Made by a program: the position numbers and the translations under genes. A stretch of DNA of 5,156 nucleotides from NCBI GenBank assembly GCA_023143305.1, contig JAGLHV010000116.1, positions 1 to 5,156 of the forward strand, given 5' to 3'. This stretch comes from a bacterium (GTDB taxonomy: Bacteria; CBDUZB01; JAGLHV01). The notes under the pieces were generated by a model. The model saw only the letters and a program-made list of their open reading frames with translations, made no database searches and was not told the origin of the DNA. Shown one piece after another: positions 1 to 5,156 of this stretch (position 1 is its first letter; every line of letters begins with the position of its first letter).

Positions 1-1427
1 GAGGCATTTCCTGCAATAGTCTCTTTGTAAGCAATTCTTGGGGCTCTAAACTCTAATTCCACCCCATATTTAGATTTTACCCTGGATTTTATCACTTCCA
101 ACTGCAAATCTCCTATTCCGGCAATAATCATCTCTTTGGTTTCCGCATCAAAACTAAATTTTATCGTTTTATCTTCATTCATTATTGCGGATAATGCCGA
201 TGCTACCTTTTCTTCGTCCCCTTTTGATTTAGAATAAACAGCTAACCTCATAACCGGCTCCGGAAACTCCGGTGATTTTATCAAAACAGATGTTTTTCCC
301 TCTCCCAAAGTATCACCTGAAGCAGTTACTTTTAATTTTGCTACGCAGGTTATATCCCCGGCTTCTACTTCTGCTGTTTCTATATGTTTTTTTCCTTGTA
401 AAAAACACAATTGTCCGATTCTTTCTTTGTGTTCTTTTGTCCAATTATACACATCTTTTCCGGTACTTACCTTTCCGCTACAAACCTTAAAAAAACTTAA
501 TGCCCCTGTGTGTTGCTCACTTATTGTTTTAAAAACCAACGCGGAAAAAGGAGCGGAAGAATCGATAGGGACCTCCGATTTTCTCTCATTAGGAGCAGGA
601 AAATAATTTATCATTGTTTCCAACAGGGATTTTATTCCTACATTTTTTAAAGCGGACCCACATAATACCGGAATAATTTTTCTTTCAATAATTCCCTCTT
701 TCAATTTTTCCTTTATTTCATTTTCTTCTATTGCCTGTCCTTCCAAATACTTTTCAGTTAAAGAGTCATCACTGGAGGCAATAACCTCAATCATTGCATC
801 CCGAAGTTTTTCCGCTTCACCCTTAAACTCGTCGGATAAAGCTTTTTGATTGCTTTTCCCACTACCGGACTCAAATCTGACTTCTTCCATTTTAATCAAG
901 TCCACTATCCCACAAAAATCATTTTCTTTTCCAATAGGTAACTGTAACGGAGTGATGGAGGTTCCGAATTTTTCCTTTAGCTCACTCAAAATTTTATCAA
1001 AATCAGCCATTTCTTTATCCAATTTATTAATAAAAATAATAAAAGGTATCTTTTCTTTTTCAATATATTCTAAAATGTTATCGATTTGTGTTTTTAATCC
1101 TGAAACAGCATCAATCACTATTATGACAGTATCCACTACATGCAAAGAAGAGACAACTTCGCCTATAAAATCAGCATAACCCGGAGTGTCAATTAAATTT
1201 ATTTTTTTCTGATTATATTCAAAAAAGGCTAAAGACGCATTTATCGAAATTTTTCTTTCTGTTTCTTCCTTGTTATAATCACAAAGAGTAGTTCCCTGTT
1301 CAACAGTACCCAGACGTGCGGTAATTCCCGTGTCAAAAAAAATAGCTTCAGCTAACGAAGTCTTACCTGTATGTCCGCTACCTACAAGACAAACATTTTT
1401 TAAATCTGCTGTTACATATTTTTTCAT
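1..1427 (-). CDS. Elongation factor G-like GTPase (EF-G2 type), C-terminus cut by window edge
   Basis: The reading frame is open from the ATG at 1427 to the left edge: 475 codons, against about 690 in full-length relatives. It encodes a translational GTPase. The G domain covers about residues 10-275, with P-loop GSGHTGKT (16-23), switch I around ERKISI (57-62), DTPGY (80-84), NKLD (134-137) and CGSA (256-259). Domain II follows at about 290-385 (AGDIT at 356-360), then domain III, with PRIAYKET near the cut end where domain IV begins. Canonical EF-G has AHIDAGKT, RGITI and DTPGH. The changes here, above all Tyr for the catalytic His, fit the EF-G-like paralogue family that includes Thermus EF-G-2, rather than housekeeping FusA. 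It presumably acts on the ribosome in the cytoplasm, but the physiological role of this family is poorly defined. The start is supported by a GGAG ribosome-binding site 6 bases upstream. The gene lies 130 bp after the DUF167 gene and may be co-transcribed or have its own promoter. Family is confident; exact role is not. Confidence 0.93.
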   Translation of the reverse strand, partial: MKKYVTADLKNVCLVGSGHTGKTSLAEAIFFDTGITARLGTVEQGTTLCDYNKEETERKISINASLAFFEYNQKKINLIDTPGYADFIGEVVSSLHVVDTVIIVIDAVSGLKTQIDNILEYIEKEKIPFIIFINKLDKEMADFDKILSELKEKFGTSITPLQLPIGKENDFCGIVDLIKMEEVRFESGSGKSNQKALSDEFKGEAEKLRDAMIEVIASSDDSLTEKYLEGQAIEENEIKEKLKEGIIERKIIPVLCGSALKNVGIKSLLETMINYFPAPNERKSEVPIDSSAPFSALVFKTISEQHTGALSFFKVCSGKVSTGKDVYNWTKEHKERIGQLCFLQGKKHIETAEVEAGDITCVAKLKVTASGDTLGEGKTSVLIKSPEFPEPVMRLAVYSKSKGDEEKVASALSAIMNEDKTIKFSFDAETKEMIIAGIGDLQLEVIKSRVKSKYGVELEFRAPRIAYKETIAGNA

Positions 1428-1525
1428 ACCATTCTCCCTCCCTGTTTTTTGAATTTTTTAGTTTTACAGAAAACCTGCAACCTAATATTTTCATTTTTCA
1501 AATCAACTACCCCGCAGTTCGCCAT
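1424..1525 (-). CDS. Possible 33-codon ORF ahead of the EF-G-like gene (uncertain)
   Basis: A minus-strand ATG at 1525 opens a 33-residue frame that ends in TGA at 1426-1424. This stop overlaps the EF-G-like start as ATGA, the usual geometry of translational coupling. The peptide begins MANCGVVDLKNEN, becomes lysine-rich and ends QGGRMV; I recognise no family. Upstream is a G-rich stretch (G7, then GAAGGG) that could loosely serve as a ribosome-binding site. Against it: the frame is also open upstream of the ATG, the last codons coincide with the next gene's Shine-Dalgarno, and a 33-codon ORF in a 130-bp gap can arise by chance. It could be a leader peptide, a pseudogene remnant or nothing. 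Confidence 0.15.
   Translation of the reverse strand: MANCGVVDLKNENIRLQVFCKTKKFKKQGGRMV
1434..1443 (-). promoter_or_regulatory. Ribosome-binding site of the EF-G-like gene
   Basis: On the minus strand the sequence AGGGAGGGAGA holds two GGAG-type cores. The nearer one sits 6 bases before the ATG at 1427, ideal Shine-Dalgarno spacing. It fixes the start of the EF-G-like gene. An in-between ATG five bases upstream belongs to another frame and meets a stop after two codons. Confidence 0.75.
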
Positions 1526-1550
1526 AGGCCCTTCGCCCCCCCTGCAATCG
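1505..1550. other. GC-rich intergenic patch with short direct and inverted repeats
   Basis: From 1510 to 1550, 29 of 41 bases are G or C (71%), while the 60 bases at 1441-1500 have only 15 (25%). The patch contains TTCGCC twice (1518-1523 and 1532-1537), a run of seven C, and GCAG/CTGC inverted ends (1514-1517 and 1542-1545). In minus-strand RNA, 1519-1505 can form a six-pair hairpin (AACUGC, loop GGG, GUAGUU, with one G-U pair). No U-tract follows it, so it is not an ordinary terminator. It could be a copy of a dispersed intergenic repeat or a structured leader of the EF-G-like mRNA; nothing in the window decides. Confidence 0.35.
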
Positions 1551-1557
1551 AATTGAA

Positions 1558-1791
1558 TTAAAACAAAACCTCAACGAGTTTATCCTGTGATTTTTCACCT
1601 TTAACAATAGTGATTTTATTCTTTTTAGATTTAAAAAAAACGCTCAAAATTCTTATCAGCATCTTGTTTGCTTTTCCTTCTATCGGAGGTGCAGATAAAT
1701 ATACCTTGAGGTAACCGTTTTCTTCTTTTACCCGGTTCTTTTTTGCGTTAGGGATTACTCTTACTTTTAAAAGCATAATTTTTTTACCCAT
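1558..1791 (-). CDS. DUF167 / YggU (UPF0235) family protein
   Basis: A small basic protein of 77 residues from the chosen ATG, close to the family's usual 75-100. The family signature is clear: LKVRVIPNAKKNRV near the N-terminus (about 8-21), then LKVYLSAPPIEGKANKMLI (28-46) and KGEKSQDK (64-71) before a short hydrophobic end. The biochemical function of DUF167 is unknown; the compact alpha/beta fold is probably cytoplasmic. Three starts are possible: TTG at 1812, which overlaps the epimerase stop, ATG at 1791 and ATG at 1776. None has a good Shine-Dalgarno. I chose 1791 because it leaves 14 bp after the epimerase stop and includes the whole conserved region; the ATG at 1776 would also do so. 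It is tightly downstream of the epimerase gene, so co-transcription and coupled translation are likely. The family call is firm, the start is not. Confidence 0.88.
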   Translation of the reverse strand: MGKKIMLLKVRVIPNAKKNRVKEENGYLKVYLSAPPIEGKANKMLIRILSVFFKSKKNKITIVKGEKSQDKLVEVLF

Positions 1792-1805
1792 TAAAATTCT
1801 AACTA

Positions 1806-2948
1806 TCAGCAAACAAACTCTTCAGGTCTGAATTTTCTTTTATTAAAATAATAAAGAATCGCTTCTCTAATTCTTTTTGAAGCTTTTCCATCGCCGTAAG
1901 GATTAATTGCATTAGCCATTCGTTGATACTCTTTTTTATCGGTCAATAACCGCTCAACAGAATTAACAATTTTCTTCTTGTTTATTCCAATTATTTTCGC
2001 TGTACCAAATTTGACAGCTTCCGGCCTTTCGGTAACCTTTCTTAAAACCAAGACGGGTTTTCCTAATGAAGGTGCTTCCTCCTGTATTCCTCCACTATCA
2101 GTTAATATCAGATAAGATGATTTCATTAAATTAACAAAATCAAGATAATTCAAAGGGCGAATTAAAGATACATTAGGAATTCCACTTAATATTTTCCTTG
2201 CCGTATCTGTAACTTCAGGGTTTAAATGGACGGGATAAATTATTCTTACTTTTTTATGTTTTTGGGCAATTTCCCTTAATGCATAACAAATATCTATCAA
2301 AGGTTTTCCCCAATTTTCCCGACGGTGAGCAGTAACCAGAATTATTTTTTCCGTTTTTTTATGAAATATTTTTTTTTCATCAATTTTCCTTTTTATCCGG
2401 GCAATTATTTTAAGGGCGTCTATTCCCGTATTCCCAGTGATAAAAATTCCCTCCGGAGAAATGTTTTCCCTGAGTAAGTTTTTTTTGTTTTTTTTAGTAG
2501 GAGCAAAATGTAATACACAAAGGGCATCCGACAACAAACGATTGACCTCCTCAGGGTAAGGATTAAACTTATCATAAGAACGTAATCCGGCTTCTATGTG
2601 AGCCACAGGAACCTTTTCATAAAAAGAAGTTATAGCGGCAAAAAGAGTAGTAGTCGTATCTCCGTGTATACAAACTAAATCCGGCCGTTCTTTTTTTATT
2701 ACTTTCTCTAATTTGTTTAATGTATTAGTGCTGATTTGGTAAAGATTTTGTGATTTTTTCATTATATTTAAATCGTAGTGCGGTTTAATATTAAATAAGG
2801 TTAGAACCTGGTCAAGCATCTGACGGTGTTGTGCAGTAACGACGACTATTACTTTAAACATCTTTGGATATTTTTTTAGTTCGCAAATCAAAGGAGACAT
2901 TTTAACTGCTTCCGGCCGGGTACCAAAAACACACATTATTTTTTTCAA
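1806..2948 (-). CDS. wecB: UDP-N-acetylglucosamine 2-epimerase (non-hydrolysing)
   Basis: A cytoplasmic enzyme that interconverts UDP-GlcNAc and UDP-ManNAc, the ManNAc donor for teichoic-acid linkage units, enterobacterial-common-antigen-like polymers or capsules (MnaA in Gram-positives). Its 380 residues match the normal family length and a two-Rossmann-domain GT-B-like fold. Motifs in order: GTRPEA (9-14), HRQM (41-44), HGDTTT (95-100), HIEAGLRS (117-124), PEEVNR (132-137), TGN (171-173), AHRREN (207-212), YPVH (238-241), DSGGIQEEAP (284-293), TERPEAV (306-312) and NPYGDGKAS (349-357). Asp97, Glu119, Glu134 or its neighbour, and His208 correspond to the catalytic acidic and His residues of the family, so it should be active. 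The start is TTG at 2948: AAGGAGA lies 8 bases before it, whereas the next in-frame ATG (2936) would be about 20 bases away, and the TTG yields the family-typical N-terminus. It follows a WecA/TagO-like gene, which points to envelope polysaccharide synthesis. Confidence 0.96.
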   Translation of the reverse strand: MKKIMCVFGTRPEAVKMSPLICELKKYPKMFKVIVVVTAQHRQMLDQVLTLFNIKPHYDLNIMKKSQNLYQISTNTLNKLEKVIKKERPDLVCIHGDTTTTLFAAITSFYEKVPVAHIEAGLRSYDKFNPYPEEVNRLLSDALCVLHFAPTKKNKKNLLRENISPEGIFITGNTGIDALKIIARIKRKIDEKKIFHKKTEKIILVTAHRRENWGKPLIDICYALREIAQKHKKVRIIYPVHLNPEVTDTARKILSGIPNVSLIRPLNYLDFVNLMKSSYLILTDSGGIQEEAPSLGKPVLVLRKVTERPEAVKFGTAKIIGINKKKIVNSVERLLTDKKEYQRMANAINPYGDGKASKRIREAILYYFNKRKFRPEEFVC

Positions 2949-3018
2949 ATTTTATTCTCCTTTATTTATCTGCTATAGGATATTTACAATAAAATTATTA
3001 AAAAATAAAAAATATTTT
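2949..3018. other. Short AT-rich spacer between the membrane-protein and epimerase genes
   Basis: These 70 bases are almost entirely A and T except near the ribosome-binding site. The self-complementary AAAAATATTTTT just after the membrane-protein stop has no GC stem and leaves no workable loop, so it is a poor terminator. I see no promoter with a convincing -35/-10 pair; the best attempt (TTTATT, 17 bases, GATAAA on the minus strand) matches the consensus badly. Read-through from upstream is the simplest reading. Confidence 0.4.
2955..2963 (-). promoter_or_regulatory. Strong ribosome-binding site that fixes a TTG start for wecB
   Basis: The minus strand reads AAAGGAGAA, a near-consensus Shine-Dalgarno, with 8 bases between the GGAG core and the TTG at 2948-2946. 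This spacing decides in favour of TTG over the in-frame ATG twelve bases further on. It is the strongest ribosome-binding site seen in the window. Confidence 0.8.
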
Positions 3019-4044
3019 TCATCTCACTATTACATTTTCAAAAATTACTACCAGGATGGAAAAAATTCCTGCCAGCACAACAACAAAATACATCATAAAC
3101 ATAATTTCCCGCTGAGTCCAGCCTTTTTTTAAAAGGCGATATTGAAAATCTTTTTTATTTATTTTTAAAATCAGTTCCTTTTTTTTTGAGCTTTGAAGGA
3201 CAGAAAAAAATAAATTTAAAAAGGGCATCCCTACAAAAACCAGAGGAATAAATAAAGCAATTACCGCTGTTGTTTTCAAACGGCCAACCACGGTAATAAC
3301 TCCCAACATAAAACCCACAAACATTTTACCGCTATTACCCAAAACTATTTTTGCCGGATGAAAATTATAAAAAAGAAAACCTAAACTCGCTCCTCCTAAA
3401 GCAGTACATAAAATAGCCGTCAGCTGTAACTGCCTGGTAATTATCATTGAACGGGTAACTTTCATTAACAAAATTGCAACTACTAAAAAAACCAAAGAAT
3501 TAATAACGACAATTCCACCGGCTAAACCATCGGTATCATCAATTAGATTAATTATATTTGTAAATACAACCAACCATAAAATAGTTAAAAAATTACCTAT
3601 TAATATTGAAAAAAAGAGATGGCCGGGTAAAAAGGGCAGAGATACTCCAATTACTTTTATTCCGGATGTAACTATCAGAAGTGCCGCAATTATTTGAATT
3701 AACAGTTTGGATACAATAGAAATACCTTTTTTATCATCAATTACCCCTAAAATAACAATGATAAGTGCGCCAATTAAAATACCCGCCAATTCCTGTCCGA
3801 CCAAAATATTCTTACTACTAAGAAGTAAACGAAACTGAGCATTAAAAAACAAACTGCCTATGGAGACTACAAAAGCCAGAAATATCCCTATCCCCCCCCA
3901 TAAAGGGACAAGATAAAAATCAACCGCATATCCTTTTGAACGGCCGTAAACACTATGTCGTATAGCTAAGGACCTGGCCAAAAAAGTAAAACCTAAACCA
4001 AGTATTAAAGCCGTAAAAAATGACCATAAATAAATTTTTAACAT
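3019..4044 (-). CDS. MraY/WecA/TagO-family membrane protein with degenerate catalytic motifs
   Basis: A polytopic inner-membrane protein of 341 residues with about ten hydrophobic segments. Length and fold match the polyprenyl-phosphate HexNAc/MurNAc-pentapeptide-1-phosphate transferases, which attach a sugar phosphate to undecaprenyl phosphate. Retained: VPLWGGIGIFL (46-56), GVIDD with following Lys/Gln (100-117), NIINLIDDTDGLAGG (163-177; Asp169 and Asp172 match the conserved pair) and FLFYNFHPAKI (223-233). Changed: GDSGS is GNSGK (236-240, codon AAT for the usual Asp), P-x-x-D is PFLN (274-277), the HxHHxLL loop reads KDFQYRLL (298-305), and the usual N-terminal RK-x-H is absent. The last part, LLKKGWTQRE, still aligns with the family. 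It may be an inactive or repurposed homologue, or act on another substrate, so I give no symbol. The start ATG shares one base with the glyA stop (TAATG) and has only a weak, distant Shine-Dalgarno, which implies translational coupling. The epimerase gene follows after 70 bp. Confidence 0.87.
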   Translation of the reverse strand: MLKIYLWSFFTALILGLGFTFLARSLAIRHSVYGRSKGYAVDFYLVPLWGGIGIFLAFVVSIGSLFFNAQFRLLLSSKNILVGQELAGILIGALIIVILGVIDDKKGISIVSKLLIQIIAALLIVTSGIKVIGVSLPFLPGHLFFSILIGNFLTILWLVVFTNIINLIDDTDGLAGGIVVINSLVFLVVAILLMKVTRSMIITRQLQLTAILCTALGGASLGFLFYNFHPAKIVLGNSGKMFVGFMLGVITVVGRLKTTAVIALFIPLVFVGMPFLNLFFSVLQSSKKKELILKINKKDFQYRLLKKGWTQREIMFMMYFVVVLAGIFSILVVIFENVIVR

Positions 4045-4046
4045 TA
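4042..4046 (-). other. TAATG stop-start overlap coupling glyA to the membrane-protein gene
   Basis: On the minus strand, glyA stops with TAA (4046-4044) and the next gene starts with ATG (4044-4042), sharing the A. The only purine-rich stretch upstream (GGAAAG) is about 15 bases away, too far for efficient initiation, so ribosomes finishing glyA probably re-initiate here. Confidence 0.75.
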
Positions 4047-5156
4047 GTAGTTTTTTAATCTTTCCATATAAATGGGAAATTTCTCACACAAAGCTTTTAC
4101 TCGCGTTTTTATTGTATTTAAACATTCTTCATCGCTGCCATGAATAAGGGCTTCATCCATCATTGCAGCAACTTCTTTCATTTCTTTTTCCTTCATTCCA
4201 CGGGTAGTTAATGTCGGAGTCCCCAAACGAATACCACTGGTAACAGCAGGTTTTAAAGGGTCAAAAGGAATACCGTTCTTATTTACGGTAATTTCTGCTT
4301 TACCTAAAATCTTTTCCGCTTCTAAACCGGTTAATCCCTTATTTCTCAAGTCTATCAAAAATAAATGCGTATCCGTTCCTCCGGCAACAATTCTGTATCC
4401 TTTTTCTTCAAATTCCCGGGCTAAAACCTTAGCGTTGATTACAATTTGTTCCTGATATTGCTTGAATTCCGGTTTTAAGGCTTCTCCTAAAACAACTGCT
4501 TTAGCAGCAATGACATGCATTAACGGTCCCCCTTGTAATCCGGGAAAAACGGCCCGGTCAATTGCCCGGGCAAATTCATTTTTACACATAATCATTCCAC
4601 CTCTAGGGCCCCGTAATGTCTTATGAGTAGTAGTGGTCACAAAATCAGCATAAGGTATAGGTGAAGGATGTATCCCGGCAGCTACTAATCCGGCAATATG
4701 GGCAATATCTACCATCAAATATGCTCCTACCTTATCGCAAATATCCCTGTATTTTTTAAAATCAATAATCCGGGAATAAGCAGATGCGCCGGCAACAATT
4801 AATTTAGGACGAAACTCTACCGCTAATTCTTCCATTTGGTCATAATCAATAAGTTCGGTATCTTTTTTTACTGATACAGGGATAATTTTAAAATATTTTC
4901 CGGAAAAATTCAGCGGATGTCCGTGCGAAAGATGTCCTCCGTGACTTAAATTTAATCCCATAATAGTATCTTGAGGTTTAAGCATGGCAAAATATACCGC
5001 CATATTGGCCTGAGAACCTGAATGAGGCTGAACATTTACATGTTCACAGTTAAATAATTTTTTTGCCCTTTCTATCGCCAGGGATTCCACAACATCCATA
5101 TATTCACAACCACCGTAATATCTTTTACCCGGATACCCTTCTGCATATTTATTAGT
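4044..5156 (-). CDS. glyA: Serine hydroxymethyltransferase, N-terminus cut by window edge
   Basis: A cytoplasmic PLP enzyme of fold type I that converts serine and tetrahydrofolate to glycine and 5,10-methylene-tetrahydrofolate, the main entry of one-carbon units. The visible 370 residues start at [16 protein letters not shown], which corresponds to about residue 52 of E. coli GlyA, so roughly 50 residues lie beyond the right edge. The ATG at 5099 is internal, not the start. Numbered from the edge: HSGSQAN (45-51), the Asp150/His153 pair in [12 protein letters not shown] that holds the cofactor ring, [15 protein letters not shown] with the Schiff-base Lys179, [11 protein letters not shown], and TSGIRLGTP with substrate-carboxylate Arg310. 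All key residues are intact. The C-terminus ends RLKNY; the stop TAA overlaps the next gene's ATG by one base, so glyA appears to be the upstream member of this operon as seen here. Confidence 0.97.
   Translation of the reverse strand, partial: TNKYAEGYPGKRYYGGCEYMDVVESLAIERAKKLFNCEHVNVQPHSGSQANMAVYFAMLKPQDTIMGLNLSHGGHLSHGHPLNFSGKYFKIIPVSVKKDTELIDYDQMEELAVEFRPKLIVAGASAYSRIIDFKKYRDICDKVGAYLMVDIAHIAGLVAAGIHPSPIPYADFVTTTTHKTLRGPRGGMIMCKNEFARAIDRAVFPGLQGGPLMHVIAAKAVVLGEALKPEFKQYQEQIVINAKVLAREFEEKGYRIVAGGTDTHLFLIDLRNKGLTGLEAEKILGKAEITVNKNGIPFDPLKPAVTSGIRLGTPTLTTRGMKEKEMKEVAAMMDEALIHGSDEECLNTIKTRVKALCEKFPIYMERLKNY

Noticed and set aside
272..490. Plus-strand ORF of 72 codons, rich in Leu/Phe
   Set aside because: It lies wholly antisense to the EF-G-like gene, whose frame is continuous and motif-supported. 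The Leu/Phe/Arg richness is the complement of AT-rich Lys/Glu codons.
850..1179. Plus-strand ORF of 109 codons
   Set aside because: It is antisense to the G domain of the EF-G-like gene (NKLD and DTPGY region), has no family resemblance and no Shine-Dalgarno of note; a shadow ORF.
1461..1474. Inverted repeat GTTTT-ACAG-AAAAC as terminator or operator
   Set aside because: Only five pairs, four of them A-T, with no T-tract in the right place for either strand; likely chance in AT-rich DNA.
1502..1550. tRNA or other known RNA gene in the GC-rich patch
   Set aside because: Too short, with no cloverleaf arms and no TTC-containing T-loop in a proper context; only one small hairpin can be drawn.
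1792..1812. TTG at 1812 as the start of the DUF167 gene
   Set aside because: It cannot be excluded, but it has only a weak AAGAG upstream, uses a less favoured codon and adds residues outside the conserved family region; the ATG at 1791 is preferred.
2995..3021. AT-only palindrome after the membrane-protein gene as a terminator
   Set aside because: The stem would be five A-T pairs with a two-base loop, not a stable rho-independent terminator.
4044..5099. glyA starting at the ATG at 5099
   Set aside because: The frame stays open to the right edge and codes for the conserved [16 protein letters not shown] segment just before this ATG, so the true start is outside the window.

Overview
This is an AT-rich stretch (by eye about 35-40% GC) of a bacterial chromosome. 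Five protein genes, all on the minus strand, fill nearly the whole window; two of them run off its ends. In transcription order, right to left, they are: glyA (serine hydroxymethyltransferase, N-terminus cut by the right edge), a polytopic membrane protein of the MraY/WecA/TagO phosphoglycosyltransferase fold, a UDP-N-acetylglucosamine 2-epimerase (wecB/mnaA type), a small DUF167/YggU-family protein, and an elongation-factor-G-like GTPase whose C-terminal third is cut by the left edge.

The first four genes are packed like an operon. The glyA stop and the membrane-protein start share one base (TAATG), a 70-bp AT-rich gap with a strong Shine-Dalgarno precedes the epimerase, and the DUF167 gene starts at or just after the epimerase stop. 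A longer gap of 130 bp separates DUF167 from the EF-G-like gene. It holds a short, sharply GC-rich patch in otherwise very AT-rich DNA, and a possible 33-codon ORF whose stop overlaps the EF-G-like start. glyA close to a wecA/tagO-like gene and wecB resembles gene orders I recall from Clostridia-type Firmicutes and some anaerobic candidate phyla. The second-type EF-G (DTPGY instead of DTPGH) is also common in such lineages. The sequence does not allow a firm taxonomic assignment.

Functionally the window joins one-carbon metabolism (GlyA), cell-envelope polysaccharide precursors (the epimerase supplies UDP-ManNAc; a WecA/TagO enzyme would normally load a sugar phosphate on undecaprenyl phosphate) and a ribosome-associated GTPase. 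The most notable observation is that the WecA/TagO-like protein keeps its first acidic motifs but has lost several hallmark residues (GDSGS has become GNSGK, the P-x-x-D aspartate is Asn, and the HxHH loop is gone). It may be an inactive or repurposed family member. I found no RNA gene, CRISPR array, insertion sequence or convincing new multi-gene system.
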